Assembly (NCBI RefSeq): GCF_018688235.1
Contig: NZ_CP061313.1
Span: forward strand, 1,905,130 to 1,969,129
Direction: 5' to 3'
Origin: Polynucleobacter sp. AP-Nino-20-G2
GTDB taxonomy: Bacteria; Pseudomonadota; Gammaproteobacteria; Burkholderiales; Burkholderiaceae
Length of the DNA stretch: 64,000 nt
Part shown: one piece after another, positions 27,553-38,094 of the stretch
How positions within the stretch are numbered: the stretch's first letter is position 1
Layout: each line of letters opens with the position of its first letter
Notes under the pieces: model-generated
Databases searched by the model: none
The model's input: the letters and a program-made list of their open reading frames with translations, nothing else
What the model was told of the DNA's origin: nothing
Program-made: the position numbers and the translations under genes

Positions 27553-29039
27553 TATTTTTTAGCCTTAACGGATTTTTTACTACTTACCTTTTTTACCTGA
27601 GTCTTTGCGGTAAGCTTTTTAGCGACCACTTTCTTTTCTTGCTTTACTGGACGTTGCCACTGCAAAGAAATCTGCTTTGCTCTAGAAACAGTTAATTGGT
27701 TTGGAGGCGCATCCTTAGTTAAGGTAGTACCCGCCCCCAAAGTTGCGCCACGACCAACACGGACAGGAGCAACCAATTGCGTATCGGAGCCAATAAAGAC
27801 ATCGTCTTCAATAATTGTTTGATGCTTATTCACACCATCGTAGTTGCAAGTAATTGTTCCGGCGCCAATGTTGACTCTAGAACCAACGATTGAATCACCC
27901 ACATACGCTAAATGATTTGCTTTACTGTTCGAGGCGATCTTGCTGTTTTTCACTTCAACAAAGTTGCCAATATGAACATCGTTTGCCAAGTCAGCACCTG
28001 GGCGTAAGCGAGCATACGGACCAATCAAAGAGCCCGCGCCCACTTTAGCGCCATCGATATGGCTATATGGATGGATGATCACGCCCTTACCAATTGCGCT
28101 ATTGCGAATAATGCAATAAGGGCCAATCCTAGAACCAGAAGCTAAGGTCACACAACCCTCAAATACACAACCTACATCAATAAAAACATCCGTGCCGCAT
28201 TCGAGTGTTCCTCGAATATCAATACGCGCTGGATCTGCCAAAGATACTCCCGCATCCATCAGTAGATTCGCTTGATTGAGTTGATGCACACGCTCTAGAG
28301 CAGCCAACTGATCGCGACTATTAACACCCACCGTCTCATATTCAGCATCAGCTTGTGCAGTTCGAATCGGCACCCCATCTTTAACGGCCATTGCAATCAC
28401 ATCCGTTAAATAATATTCACCTTGAGCATTACTAGCACGCAAAGCCTTTAGCCATTTTTTTAATGCTTGGGTTGGCAAAACCATAATGCCCGTATTAATT
28501 TCTTGAATGCGCTTTTGCGCAGGCGTTGCGTCTTTTTCTTCGACAATCTCTTTAACGGAACCATCGACATCCCGCACAATGCGGCCATAGCCTGTTGGCT
28601 TATCTAAATTCTGTGTCAGCAAAGCCAAGGCGGAATCTTGACCGCGTACGCCGTCAGCCAACTTCGCCAATTTAGACAGGGTTTGTTTGCTCGTCAGAGG
28701 GACATCGCCATAAAGAACCAATGTAGGTTCATTGACATCAAGCTTAGGTAGCGCCTGCAATAGGGCGTGGCCCGTACCCTTTTGCTCTGCTTGTAATGCA
28801 GTGCTGACCTTGCGATAGGTAGCATCCTGCTCACTAGCAAGATCTAAGAAGTCTTTTACATCCGTAGCGCCATGGCCTACGACAACAATTGGGCCGTTTT
28901 TGGCATTCTTACCCTGCAGGGAGAGGGCTGTAGCTAGAACATGCTGGAGGAGCGGTTTTCCAGCCAAGGTTTGTAGAACCTTGGGTAAGGCGGACTTCAT
29001 CCGCTTTCCCTGGCCAGCAGCCAAAATAACGATATTCAT
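27552..29039 (-). CDS. glmU: Bifunctional UDP-GlcNAc pyrophosphorylase / GlcN-1-P acetyltransferase
   Basis: 495 residues. The N-terminal pyrophosphorylase motif is [11 protein letters not shown] (residues 6-16); the C-terminal half is a left-handed beta-helix acyltransferase ([20 protein letters not shown]). It acetylates glucosamine-1-phosphate and forms UDP-GlcNAc for peptidoglycan and lipid A. Compared with about 456 residues in E. coli, there is an extra Lys-rich tail of about 40 residues after QWQRP. It is directly coupled to glmS. Confidence 0.96.
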   Translation of the reverse strand: MNIVILAAGQGKRMKSALPKVLQTLAGKPLLQHVLATALSLQGKNAKNGPIVVVGHGATDVKDFLDLASEQDATYRKVSTALQAEQKGTGHALLQALPKLDVNEPTLVLYGDVPLTSKQTLSKLAKLADGVRGQDSALALLTQNLDKPTGYGRIVRDVDGSVKEIVEEKDATPAQKRIQEINTGIMVLPTQALKKWLKALRASNAQGEYYLTDVIAMAVKDGVPIRTAQADAEYETVGVNSRDQLAALERVHQLNQANLLMDAGVSLADPARIDIRGTLECGTDVFIDVGCVFEGCVTLASGSRIGPYCIIRNSAIGKGVIIHPYSHIDGAKVGAGSLIGPYARLRPGADLANDVHIGNFVEVKNSKIASNSKANHLAYVGDSIVGSRVNIGAGTITCNYDGVNKHQTIIEDDVFIGSDTQLVAPVRVGRGATLGAGTTLTKDAPPNQLTVSRAKQISLQWQRPVKQEKKVVAKKLTAKTQVKKVSSKKSVKAKK

Positions 29040-29082
29040 AAAGAGGAATTATAAATTGCCTTATTTATATTCCCCATAAGTA

Positions 29083-29994
29083 TTAGTCGCTAAAGGGGCC
29101 TGAAACGCTTTGTATTAGGGTTCCGCAGGCCAATTCATCGATTTCCGTCTCATCAATAGCCTTGTCGCCAGCAGATCTAGCGGCGATGCCCGAAAGTTCA
29201 GTCGAAATTTCCAGGCCCTTGAAGTCAAACGCTTCGTCATCCATTAAATGGGAGGGCACGATGTGATGCATAGAACGGAACAAGTTCTCCACTCGGCCCG
29301 GATGTTTCTTTTCCCATTCGCGCAGCATTTCTTTCATGGCGCCACGCTGAAGATTGGGCTGACTGCCGCAAAGATTGCACGGAATAATGGGGAAGTTCAT
29401 ATCCACGGCATAACGCTCAAGCAACTTCTCTGGAACATATGCCAAAGGACGAATGACAATATGTTTGCCATCATCTGAACGTAACTTTGGCGGCATGCCT
29501 TTTAGCTTGCCAGCAAAGAACATATTCAATAATAGGGTTTCCAAAATATCATCGCGATGATGACCCAAGGCGATCTTTGTCGCACCCAATTCGTCCGCCA
29601 CACGATACAAAATGCCACGGCGCAATCGAGAGCAGAGTCCACAAGTGGTCTTACCTTCTGGAACAACTCGCTTCACAATGCTATAGGTATCTTGATTTTC
29701 AATGTGGAATTGGACCCCCAAAGCAGTTAAGTAGTTTGGCAAGATATCAGCCGGAAATCCTGGCTGCTTTTGATCTAAATTCACAGCAACAATTTCAAAG
29801 TTGATGGGGGCACGCTCACGCAACTTCAGCAAGATATCGAGCATGGCATAACTATCTTTACCACCCGATAGACACACCATGACTTTGTCACCATCTTCAA
29901 TCATGCCAAAGTCGCCAATAGCTTGACCCACTAAACGGCATAGCTTTTTCTCAAGCTTGTTTTCTTCGAAGACGACTTTACGAATATCACTCAT
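29083..29994 (-). CDS. ttcA: tRNA 2-thiocytidine(32) synthetase TtcA
   Basis: 303 residues. The PP-loop ATPase motif is [11 protein letters not shown] near residue 45. Two CxxC pairs, [10 protein letters not shown] and CNLCGSQ, hold the Fe-S cluster used for sulfur transfer. The enzyme thiolates cytidine 32 of certain tRNAs. Length and motifs are complete. It lies between folB and glmU on the same strand, with short gaps. Confidence 0.95.
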   Translation of the reverse strand: MSDIRKVVFEENKLEKKLCRLVGQAIGDFGMIEDGDKVMVCLSGGKDSYAMLDILLKLRERAPINFEIVAVNLDQKQPGFPADILPNYLTALGVQFHIENQDTYSIVKRVVPEGKTTCGLCSRLRRGILYRVADELGATKIALGHHRDDILETLLLNMFFAGKLKGMPPKLRSDDGKHIVIRPLAYVPEKLLERYAVDMNFPIIPCNLCGSQPNLQRGAMKEMLREWEKKHPGRVENLFRSMHHIVPSHLMDDEAFDFKGLEISTELSGIAARSAGDKAIDETEIDELACGTLIQSVSGPFSD

Positions 29995-30024
29995 GGCTAG
30001 GAAATTCTTTTCTTAATACTGCTC

Positions 30025-30420
30025 TTAAACTTGCTTCATCCGAAAGACTTCAACGCCTACAGAATGACAGTCGGGATACACGTCGGGCTTGGCCGTGCTG
30101 ACACGAGCAGCAATAACCTTGGGGTGCAGCAGCATCGCAGTCACGATGTCATCGCAGAAGGTTTCTTGCAAATGGATATGCCCCTGGGAAGACCGCGCCT
30201 TAATGGTTTCACGCATAAAGTCATAGTCAACAACCTCCTCTAGCAAATCTTTTGAAGGAGTATTCATAGTTAAAGGGATATATAGATCCACATTCAGAAT
30301 GACGCGTTGCTCTGCCTTCTTCTCAAAATCATGAACACCGATATTGATATAGATTTCGTAGTCACGCAAGAATAAGCGTCGGCAATCAACTAATGCTGGA
30401 TGAGAAAGAATAGCGTGCAT
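30025..30420 (-). CDS. folB: Dihydroneopterin aldolase
   Basis: 131 residues of the FolB fold. IYINIGVHDFEKKAEQRVIL near the N-terminus and the late VSTAKPDVYPDCHSVGVEVFR match dihydroneopterin aldolase. It cleaves 7,8-dihydroneopterin to the hydroxymethyl-dihydropterin precursor of folate. The SDR gene just upstream is a pteridine-reductase candidate, so the two probably form a pterin unit. Confidence 0.88.
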   Translation of the reverse strand: MHAILSHPALVDCRRLFLRDYEIYINIGVHDFEKKAEQRVILNVDLYIPLTMNTPSKDLLEEVVDYDFMRETIKARSSQGHIHLQETFCDDIVTAMLLHPKVIAARVSTAKPDVYPDCHSVGVEVFRMKQV

Positions 30421-30460
30421 AAATTTTGAATAACTTTTAATGAATTTCTTAGTGAAATAC

Positions 30461-31282
30461 TCAACTTGTTTTAAACATCACGTCGCGTGAAGAAGGCAGC
30501 AGATGCTGTCCGCCATCAACGTACAAGGTGGTACCAGTAATAGAATTTGAACTTGCTAAAAATACCGCTGCTTTAGCAATGTCGCCAGGCGTTGAAGACT
30601 TACCTAATGGCGTCATCTGATGCGCTTTAGAAAAACCTTCTTCAGTTTGATCACCTGATAGAAGCGTAATGCCGGGGGCCAAGCCAAGCACTCTTAAGTA
30701 AGGTGCAAAGTCCACAGCAAGCAGCTCTACGGAACTTAAGAGGGCTGCCTTTGAGAGGGTATAAGACAAAAAGTCTGGATTCAGATTAATGAGCTTTTGA
30801 TCAAGCAGCTGAATCACAGAGGCAATGGATCTCTCTACATCGCTTGCATTTTTAGACCTGCTCTTTTGATACTCAAACATGAGCTGGGACAGCAGAATTG
30901 GAGCAGCCAAATTCACCTGCATATGATCACGCAAGTTTTTACCCGTCATCGGGCTTGTGGAATTAGCACGATCATATTCAAAGATGGATGCGCTATTGAC
31001 CAGACAGCGCAAATCTGGAAACTTTGCAGTAACCGCGGAAAATACAGCATTGATTTGGTCCTCTTGAGCGAGGTCAGCCTGAAAGGCGTGCGCCTTACGT
31101 CCCAACTTCTGAATATCGCCGACCGTTGCCTGAGCCTCAAGCTCAGACCTTCCATAATGAATAGCCACATCCCAGCCTTGATGTGCAAACTCTAAGGCAA
31201 TTTCACGACCGAGACGCTTAGCTGCGCCGGTCACTAAAACCGCTTTGTTTTGCTGATGTTGTGGATTTGAACTCAAGTTCAC
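30461..31282 (-). CDS. SDR oxidoreductase, probable pteridine/dihydrofolate reductase (FolM/PTR1-like)
   Basis: 273 residues with the NADPH motif TGAAKRLGREIALEFA, in which the Lys-Arg after TGAA is typical of pteridine reductases. The catalytic YTLSKAAL and the C-terminal GTTLYVDGGQHL complete the fold. It is placed directly upstream of folB. A role in reducing dihydromonapterin, biopterin or dihydrofolate is likely by motif and neighbour, but other SDR substrates are not excluded. It is divergent from the MidA-like gene (25 bases apart). Confidence 0.8.
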   Translation of the reverse strand: MNLSSNPQHQQNKAVLVTGAAKRLGREIALEFAHQGWDVAIHYGRSELEAQATVGDIQKLGRKAHAFQADLAQEDQINAVFSAVTAKFPDLRCLVNSASIFEYDRANSTSPMTGKNLRDHMQVNLAAPILLSQLMFEYQKSRSKNASDVERSIASVIQLLDQKLINLNPDFLSYTLSKAALLSSVELLAVDFAPYLRVLGLAPGITLLSGDQTEEGFSKAHQMTPLGKSSTPGDIAKAAVFLASSNSITGTTLYVDGGQHLLPSSRDVMFKTS

Positions 31283-31307
31283 TGAAATTCTCTTAGACTA
31301 GCGAGCT

Positions 31308-32495
31308 ATGGATATTACCTTGACCGGCCTTGAAACGGCGCATACCGAGCTCCTGAACCAGAAAATAATGGGTGAAATCGCCTCTCAAGGGGGTTGGATG
31401 CCCTTTTCTAGGTATATGGAAATGGCTCTCTATGAGCCAGGCATGGGCTATTACAGCGCCGGCGCCCACAAGCTTGGTGCGGGCGGGGATTTCACAACGG
31501 CGCCGGAATTGTCCCCCCTCTTTGGCGCCGCCATCGTTTCCACGCTATTACCCATCCTAGAGGGCCTGAAAGCCAAAGGTTTACCTACTCAAATCCTGGA
31601 ATTTGGTGCCGGCACCGGAAAGCTTGCGGAGTCCATTTTGAGCCGCCTAAATGATCTTGGTTTCTCGCTAGATCGCTACGACATCATCGAGATATCGCCT
31701 GATTTGGCCCAAAGGCAAGAAAACCGTCTTAAAGCTCTTACTAAAAATCTCCAGCTTTCCACCCAATGTAACTGGCCTCAATCACTCCCGAATAACTTCA
31801 CAGGAATTATTCTGGCCAACGAAGTCATTGACGCAATTCCTTGTGAGGCGATCGTTTTTCAGAATGGTTTTTGGTATTGGCATGGGGTTGCGATCACTGG
31901 CGGGAAATTAGCTTGGGTCACCGGCAAGCCTGTTGAGCAATCCCTGCTTCCTGAAACATTGCTCACAGGAAATTTTTCAGAGGGCTACGTCACTGAATTG
32001 CATACGCAAGCAAATGCCTGGATGCGTCATATCGCCAAACAGCTGGATGCTGGCCTCTTCCTCACATTCGATTATGGGTTTCCAGAAGCTGAGTATTACC
32101 ATGCGCAACGCCTAGAAGGCACGCTCATGGCACATCATCGCCATCACGCCATTCAAGATCCATTTCATCTGCCTGGTCTTTGTGACATCACAACGCACGT
32201 TGAGTGGTCCCAAATTGCGCGTAACGCATTAGAAGCAGATGTCGATGATGTGTATCTTAGTAATCAGGCAAGCTACTTACTTGATGCTGGTATTGGTGAT
32301 ATCGCCCTTGAAAATGGCGACCCTGGAAATCCAGAAACTTTTTTACCGATTAGCAATGCATTACAAAAACTCTTGTCCGAAGCAGAGATGGGTGAGCTCT
32401 TTAAAGTCTTTGCCTTTTCAAAGAAACTGAATGATCTGTTGCCAGGCCAGACGCTAGAAGATTTACCAGGCCTGAGAGGCCGAAATAGACTCTAG
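31308..32495 (+). CDS. SAM-dependent methyltransferase, MidA/NDUFAF7 family
   Basis: 395 residues of COG1565. The N-terminus GGWMPFSRYMEMALYEPGMG, the GGDFTTAPELSPLFGAAI segment and the SAM motif LEFGAGTGKLAESIL identify the family, whose mitochondrial member methylates an Arg of complex I. The bacterial role is less clear, but a protein arginine methyltransferase is likely. It is convergent with cca, with only 3 bases between stop codons. Confidence 0.9.
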   Translation: MDITLTGLETAHTELLNQKIMGEIASQGGWMPFSRYMEMALYEPGMGYYSAGAHKLGAGGDFTTAPELSPLFGAAIVSTLLPILEGLKAKGLPTQILEFGAGTGKLAESILSRLNDLGFSLDRYDIIEISPDLAQRQENRLKALTKNLQLSTQCNWPQSLPNNFTGIILANEVIDAIPCEAIVFQNGFWYWHGVAITGGKLAWVTGKPVEQSLLPETLLTGNFSEGYVTELHTQANAWMRHIAKQLDAGLFLTFDYGFPEAEYYHAQRLEGTLMAHHRHHAIQDPFHLPGLCDITTHVEWSQIARNALEADVDDVYLSNQASYLLDAGIGDIALENGDPGNPETFLPISNALQKLLSEAEMGELFKVFAFSKKLNDLLPGQTLEDLPGLRGRNRL

Positions 32496-32498
32496 GTT

Positions 32499-33638
32499 TT
32501 AGGTGTTGAGTGCGGAGGCAACGGCAGAAAGTCTTGCGGCGTCTACTGCACTACGAATACATTCGCCATTCGTACGATCTTCAGCAGGAATACTCGAAAT
32601 AATTTCTGCGGTGTTGAGCACCTGTGCGTTTCGCATCGCTTGCAGTAGAGCATCTACCCTTAAACCAATTCGATTAGCTAAATCCAATAGGGCTTCTCCA
32701 CGCTCAGGTTTACGCCAAACATCCGCGCGATTAAACCAAGCAAGCACATCGACAGCGCCATAGGCGCACTGAGTTGTACTGATGCTCTTTTGGATTAGTT
32801 GATTGAGTTCACTAAAGATCTCACTGAAATCACGCACATCATTTGGCATGCGCACACAGTCTGACCATGAGCGAATCTCACTAGCAGGTAAATGTATGAG
32901 CACTACCGCACAACGATTCTCCAAGCGATCGCTTGAAGTCTGCAAACGGGCAATCAACTCTTCACGATATGACTCATTTGTTAGCGCGCTGACTAAGTCT
33001 GCTGGTAAGAGCGACTTTGCCGCTCCAGTATCCAGCAGTACCTGAAACATGCGCATGGGTTTGGCAGCCGTCAACCCTCTAGCCAACTCTTGCCAAATTC
33101 TTTCGGCCGATAAATCTGATAGCTCATTTGATTGCACAATCGCCTGCAAAGCATCCATGGTTTCTGTTGCCACCGTGAAATCCGGAAAGCGTGCGGCAAA
33201 ACGCGCGATGCGCAACAAGCGAAGTGGATCTTCCGCAAATGCATCTGACACATGACGAAATATTCGGGCGGCCAAATCTTGTTGTCCATTAAATGGATCT
33301 AAGATTGGACCAACCCACTTTCCATCATCACCCACCTCTTGCGCCATGGCATTGATCGTCAAATCGCGACGCTCTAGGTCTTGCTCTAGGGTGACTGTTG
33401 GATCAGCGTAAAACAGGAAGCCTTTGTAGCCTTTGCCTGTCTTACGCTCGGTTCGAGCTAAGGCATACTCGGCCTGTGTTTCTGGATGCAGAAATACGGG
33501 AAAATCTTTTCCGACAGGACGAAAGCCCTGCGCAATCATTTCCTCTACGCTGGCGCCAACCACAACATAATCAATGTCGTGCACCGGCATACCCATAAGG
33601 GTATCCCGAATTGCGCCACCAACCGCGTAGATCTTCAT
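32499..33638 (-). CDS. cca: CCA-adding tRNA nucleotidyltransferase lacking an intact HD domain
   Basis: 379 residues. The class II nucleotidyltransferase head is complete: [20 protein letters not shown] with the catalytic Asp pair, [11 protein letters not shown], and [17 protein letters not shown] with [16 protein letters not shown]. It adds or repairs the 3' CCA of tRNA. E. coli Cca has about 412 residues with a C-terminal HD phosphohydrolase domain. Here the corresponding region ([14 protein letters not shown]) lacks the HD pair and other metal-binding histidines and is shorter. Nucleotidyltransferase activity should remain, while phosphatase/phosphodiesterase activity is probably lost. Confidence 0.92.
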   Translation of the reverse strand: MKIYAVGGAIRDTLMGMPVHDIDYVVVGASVEEMIAQGFRPVGKDFPVFLHPETQAEYALARTERKTGKGYKGFLFYADPTVTLEQDLERRDLTINAMAQEVGDDGKWVGPILDPFNGQQDLAARIFRHVSDAFAEDPLRLLRIARFAARFPDFTVATETMDALQAIVQSNELSDLSAERIWQELARGLTAAKPMRMFQVLLDTGAAKSLLPADLVSALTNESYREELIARLQTSSDRLENRCAVVLIHLPASEIRSWSDCVRMPNDVRDFSEIFSELNQLIQKSISTTQCAYGAVDVLAWFNRADVWRKPERGEALLDLANRIGLRVDALLQAMRNAQVLNTAEIISSIPAEDRTNGECIRSAVDAARLSAVASALNT

Positions 33639-33642
33639 TTGC

Positions 33643-34551
33643 TTATTTCATACCTTCCAAAGTACGACGACTGATTCCAAAAACCGTAGTCAATGCATCC
33701 AGCCCGTTGAGTGGCAAGATGTTAGGCGCCTTCATAGAGTCAATATTGTCACGAGACATCAACGTAGGTACCGGCAAAAATTCAAACGCCAGCGCCTGCA
33801 AATATCCAACAAAATCGGGAGCTGGAATGATGGCGCATCGCGTCTTTGCTTTTCGTGCGGCAAATTCCACAATCTCTTTCATGGAATATACCGTAGGGCC
33901 CACCAAATCATAAGCGTGATGAATGGTGGATGGCATCTTTAAAGCTTTAGTGAAAGCAGTTGCTACATCATCAACACTTACTGGCTGAAACTGAGCATCA
34001 GAATTTGCCAAAGGCATCGCCGGGAATAACTTTGTCAGCCTTACAAACAGATTAATAAATTGATCATGGGCACCAAAAATAACCGAAGGTCTAAAGATGG
34101 TCCAATCTAAATTGCTTGCCTTCACAGCGGCCTCGCCATCGCCTTTGCTACGCTGATACATCGATGGTCCTGTTGAATCGGCACCCAGCGCACTCATATG
34201 CAGATAACGTTTTAGGCCATGCATTTGCATCGCCGTAATAATGTTTTTGGGCAGCTCAACATGCGCAGCTTCAAATACTTTGCCATAAGGCCTTGCTGGT
34301 TTGTCGTGTAATACCCCAACTAAATTAATGACTGCACCATTCGATTTGATACAAGAACAAAGTTCTTGCAAAGCATCAAACTCATGCACATCCGCATCCT
34401 CAAGATGCACCTTAGGCAAGAGCCTCAATTCACGTGCAGCCGCTAAATGCCGAGTAGGCAATAAAACAGAGTAGCCCTCTGCCTGTAATTGAGCAGCTAA
34501 CACTCTTCCTACAAAACCGTTACCACCAATCAGCAGAATGTCGTATTTCAT
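33643..34551 (-). CDS. NAD(P)-binding protein, complex I NDUFA9 subunit family
   Basis: 302 residues, atypical short-chain dehydrogenase fold. The N-terminal [19 protein letters not shown] is the dinucleotide-binding motif. [20 protein letters not shown] and [17 protein letters not shown] match the NDUFA9-like group of COG0702. It probably has a structural or quinone-related role rather than classic dehydrogenase activity. It is packed between cca (4 bases) and the lytic transglycosylase (23 bases). Confidence 0.87.
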   Translation of the reverse strand: MKYDILLIGGNGFVGRVLAAQLQAEGYSVLLPTRHLAAARELRLLPKVHLEDADVHEFDALQELCSCIKSNGAVINLVGVLHDKPARPYGKVFEAAHVELPKNIITAMQMHGLKRYLHMSALGADSTGPSMYQRSKGDGEAAVKASNLDWTIFRPSVIFGAHDQFINLFVRLTKLFPAMPLANSDAQFQPVSVDDVATAFTKALKMPSTIHHAYDLVGPTVYSMKEIVEFAARKAKTRCAIIPAPDFVGYLQALAFEFLPVPTLMSRDNIDSMKAPNILPLNGLDALTTVFGISRRTLEGMK

Positions 34552-34574
34552 AAGGCTCCGATATTTTTGGAATG

Positions 34575-36533
34575 CTAAGGTAATTCAGAAGGATTTGCTG
34601 CTTTAGGAGTAATCACTCCCAATCGTTGCTTTAAAGATTGCGCTTGGCCGTGCATCACCGAAGAATAATATGTTGCATTAGCGAGCACGTTCTTTACATA
34701 GGTACGCGTTTCATTGAACGGAATGGTTTCCGCAAAGATTGCGCCTTCCGTTGGACTGGTGAGTTTTTCACGCCATGATTTGGAGCGGGATGGGCCGGCA
34801 TTATATGCAGCGGAAGCCAACACCCATGAGCCATCTAAATCTACCAAAACCATATTGAGGTAATTACTACCCAGGGTGAGATTGGTATTGGTATCGCTCA
34901 GCTTGTCATTGGTGTAGCTGGTCATGCCAATTTTCTTGGCCACATACTTGGCGGTATTTGGCATCACCTGCATCAAACCCGAAGCTCCTACTGAAGAGGA
35001 GGCATTCATGATGAAGCGGGATTCTTGACGAATTAATCCATATGCCCACGCTAAGTTCAAATCAATCTGCTTTGCAATCGGAGAAAGTTCATCACGATAA
35101 GGCGTGGGGTAGCGCAAACTAAAGTCATGCTCTTGCTTGGTGCGATCCGCAGTATTGACGACGCGATCGTAGAGCCCAATTCGCTTGGCATACTCAGCGG
35201 CTGCAAGTAATTGCTTGTCGCTCATATTGCGTAATTCCCAATTCCATTCACGATTGCCTTCGAAGCGAAGATTCATAGCATATAAACGTTCACCACGAAC
35301 AAAGCCTTTGCGACTAGACATGGCTTCAATTTCTTGATCGCTCACCTTAGTCCGAGCCGGCGCATGATTGGACTTACCCAAATCTTCACGAGCCAATTGT
35401 CCATAGAAGTTGTACTGGTCAGCGATCAGCTCAAAATTCTCACGCGCATTCTCGTTCTGACTCTCAGCCTTCAGTGCGCGACCATACCAATATGTCCAGG
35501 CGGGATCTTTGCTACGCACTGCAGGGTTCATGCCTTCGATCGCATTCTTCACTAAAGTCCAGTCTTTAGCGCGCAAGCCCGCACGCACTTTCCACTCTTG
35601 ACCTTCGGTTGATAGCAGCTCGTTGTAACCAAGATCTTGCTGGAGTCGATAGGCATCATCAGCATTGGGATCTAATTTCTTCGCTAAAAACTGGCCGATC
35701 ACACCCCACGCAAGGGCTTGATTTTCTTTGCTGTAGCGCGATGCATTTTGAGAAAAGTCCTTAAATGCTTTTGCTGGATCAGCCTTGGCAGCCTTCACAA
35801 CCTCTGCAATCGGATCTTCACCACCGAGACGACGGGCCATGGTGTCAAAACCCATTTCAGCTGCAGCACGGCCTATCGCTTTTGCTTCGCTTGGAGTCAT
35901 TCCGCCTGCCGCTACTAGGGCGGGTACCAACTCCTGACAGGCTTGCCCAAAGTAACGGGGGTCAAGCAAGATGGCGCGGGCATCTATACCCACCTTAGTT
36001 GGATTCTCGCCTTGAGCTAACTTAGACTGGAGTGAATAGCACTTCACCTGCGTGTCGTCATCCAAAACAAACTTGGGATACTCGGCATCAAAGCGAGACC
36101 AATCCTTGCGCTTGCCCAATACCAGCAACCAGTCATTACGCATACGATCGGCTAAAGCAGTGCCTTGATACTGATTGAGAAAGGCGATCACTTGGGAGTC
36201 GGCATTGGTATCAGCGCGGGCCCCACCGGCACTATCGAAAAGCTGGGGCTTAATGCGGAAATAGGCTACATAGTCATCATAGGGATAGCTAGACAAGCTA
36301 GCCGCCAGTGTTTGAGAGCGAGCAACATCATTCTTCTTTGCCGCTTCACGTAATTCGATAAAAGTACGGTCGCCATCGGTAATCTCAAAAGCAGAAATTC
36401 TGCTTTCTTTTGGGGGCGTCACTTTCTTTGATTTCTCAGCTGCAAAGCTAGGAGCATTCATTGCCAACGCAAGAAATAACACCCCACCTAAGGCTTTTTG
36501 CCAAGCACTCAAAGCATCAAACTTCTTTTTCAC
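34575..36533 (-). CDS. slt: Soluble lytic murein transglycosylase (Slt-like)
   Basis: 652 residues. A signal peptide (about 1-31) leads into a long alpha-helical U-shaped superhelical region. The C-terminal SLT domain carries the catalytic Glu in GLIRQESRF (about residue 501), followed by SSVGASGLMQVMPNTAKYVA and AYNAGPSR. It cleaves peptidoglycan glycan chains, forming 1,6-anhydro-muropeptides; the AmpG permease in this window would import these products. Length agrees with the Slt70 class. Confidence 0.92.
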   Translation of the reverse strand: MKKKFDALSAWQKALGGVLFLALAMNAPSFAAEKSKKVTPPKESRISAFEITDGDRTFIELREAAKKNDVARSQTLAASLSSYPYDDYVAYFRIKPQLFDSAGGARADTNADSQVIAFLNQYQGTALADRMRNDWLLVLGKRKDWSRFDAEYPKFVLDDDTQVKCYSLQSKLAQGENPTKVGIDARAILLDPRYFGQACQELVPALVAAGGMTPSEAKAIGRAAAEMGFDTMARRLGGEDPIAEVVKAAKADPAKAFKDFSQNASRYSKENQALAWGVIGQFLAKKLDPNADDAYRLQQDLGYNELLSTEGQEWKVRAGLRAKDWTLVKNAIEGMNPAVRSKDPAWTYWYGRALKAESQNENARENFELIADQYNFYGQLAREDLGKSNHAPARTKVSDQEIEAMSSRKGFVRGERLYAMNLRFEGNREWNWELRNMSDKQLLAAAEYAKRIGLYDRVVNTADRTKQEHDFSLRYPTPYRDELSPIAKQIDLNLAWAYGLIRQESRFIMNASSSVGASGLMQVMPNTAKYVAKKIGMTSYTNDKLSDTNTNLTLGSNYLNMVLVDLDGSWVLASAAYNAGPSRSKSWREKLTSPTEGAIFAETIPFNETRTYVKNVLANATYYSSVMHGQAQSLKQRLGVITPKAANPSELP

Positions 36534-36579
36534 CGTCTTGCCTTATCGATTTACTATATCTGCTAATTTTCGCCTGATA

Positions 36580-37206
36580 ATGCTTGATATGCACGGCAAT
36601 TCTCCAAAAACTCTACGGCAGGACTTACTAGCCCAAAGAAGACAATTTGCGGCTAGCGCTAGCTATCCTGCCGCAAGAGATGCTCTTTTAGTAGGGCTTG
36701 GCGATTTTCTTACAGATTCTGGGGTTGCTTTGCGCACAGTTGCCTTGTATTGCCCCATCAAGGAAGAAATTGACCTTCGGCCGACTCTGCTAGCCTGGGC
36801 CAATGCATCACCAGCAAGAGTGCTGTCGCTACCATTTGCGCGCCCTGACAAACACCTTGATTTTTATACCTGGCAAGACAGCGATATTCTCATTCCAAGT
36901 CAGCATCGCGTTCCGGAGCCAGATCCCAATAATCCTCGTCGCCCCCAGGTGACACCAGACTGTATTTTGATCCCTTGTGTAGGGTGGTCTAAATCTCAAC
37001 AAGGCTCAAAAAATCACTATTGGCGCTTAGGCTATGGCGGTGGATACTTCGATCGAACCCTAGCTCAGCTCAGAAGAAAAAATCCCAAGCTTATATGTCT
37101 TGGGATTGGTTTTGATTGGCAAAAACTTGATGATGCTCAGTGGTCGGCCCAAACTCATGATGAGCCCCTAGATATGCTTCTGACAGAGTCCGGCTTACAT
37201 CGCTAA
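36580..37206 (+). CDS. 5-formyltetrahydrofolate cyclo-ligase
   Basis: About 208 residues from the ATG at 36580 (36589 is another possible ATG; a TTG at 36538 is less likely). KTLRQDLLAQRRQF opens the family, and DCILIPCVGWS plus RLGYGGGYFDRTL near the C-terminus form the ATP/folate site. The enzyme converts 5-formyl-THF to 5,10-methenyl-THF using ATP. It adjoins metF, another folate one-carbon gene, convergently. Confidence 0.92.
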   Translation: MLDMHGNSPKTLRQDLLAQRRQFAASASYPAARDALLVGLGDFLTDSGVALRTVALYCPIKEEIDLRPTLLAWANASPARVLSLPFARPDKHLDFYTWQDSDILIPSQHRVPEPDPNNPRRPQVTPDCILIPCVGWSKSQQGSKNHYWRLGYGGGYFDRTLAQLRRKNPKLICLGIGFDWQKLDDAQWSAQTHDEPLDMLLTESGLHR

Positions 37207-37215
37207 GCCGAGCAC

Positions 37216-38046
37216 TTACTTTGTTAGATCCAAGTTGTCAGCAATGGCCAATACGGCATCTGCTTGATTGAGCGAATAAAAATGTAAACCTGGAGCGCCT
37301 GCCGTTAAGAGCTGGTCACAAAGATCAGTAACTACCTCTTCGCCAAATGCCCGAATCGAAGCAATGTCATCCCCATACGACTGCAAACGCAAGCGAATCC
37401 AACGTGGAATCTCAGCGCCACAGGCATCTGAAAAACGCAGAAGTTGCGTGCTGTTAGTAATCGGCATAATTCCAGCGATCACCGGCTGAGTAACGCCTTG
37501 GTCATAAGCTTCATCTACAAAGCGGAAGTAAGCATCGCTATTGTAGAAATACTGGGTCACTGCTGAATTAGCGCCAGCCTTCATCTTTTGCACAAAGAAG
37601 TCCACATCGCTTGCAGGCGACTTGGCCTGAGGATGCGTTTCTGGATAGGCGGCAACATCGATATGAAACCAATCGCCTGTTTCTGCGCGAATAAATTCCA
37701 CCAACTCATTGGCATGATGGAACTCACCATACTGGCCCATACCAGATGGTAAGTCGCCACGTAAGGCCACAATACGTTTAACACCTAAGGCTTGATATTG
37801 TTTGAGCATTTCACGCACGCTTTCACGTGAGCTACCAACACAAGATAAGTGAGGGGCAACTGACGCACCGGCCGCATGAATATCGCTCACCACTTTTAAT
37901 GTGCCAGATTGTGTAGAGCCACCAGCACCAAAAGTCACGGAATAAAACGCAGGCTTGAGTGTTTCACTCAAACGCTCGCGCACAAGATGCAACTTAGTCT
38001 CACCTTCAGGTGTTTTTGGAGGGAAGAATTCGACGCTTAATTCCAT
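37216..38046 (-). CDS. metF: 5,10-methylenetetrahydrofolate reductase
   Basis: 276 residues, FAD-dependent TIM barrel. SVEFFPPKTPEGETKL at the N-terminus carries the conserved Glu. SVTFGAGGSTQSGTL, HLSCVGSSRE, RGDLPSG and PVIAGIMPI are further signatures. It supplies 5-methyl-THF to MetH. It follows ahcY by 48 bases on the same strand, so it probably shares the SAH riboswitch leader, as in other Burkholderiales. Confidence 0.96.
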   Translation of the reverse strand: MELSVEFFPPKTPEGETKLHLVRERLSETLKPAFYSVTFGAGGSTQSGTLKVVSDIHAAGASVAPHLSCVGSSRESVREMLKQYQALGVKRIVALRGDLPSGMGQYGEFHHANELVEFIRAETGDWFHIDVAAYPETHPQAKSPASDVDFFVQKMKAGANSAVTQYFYNSDAYFRFVDEAYDQGVTQPVIAGIMPITNSTQLLRFSDACGAEIPRWIRLRLQSYGDDIASIRAFGEEVVTDLCDQLLTAGAPGLHFYSLNQADAVLAIADNLDLTK

Positions 38047-38094
38047 GATCTTGGGCCTGTGTATCTAATGAACAATGTCTAGCAATAGTGCGGA

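Noticed and set aside
27552..27560. glmS ribozyme in the glmU-glmS junction
   Set aside because: The genes overlap by one base, so no leader exists, and the ribozyme is a Gram-positive feature.
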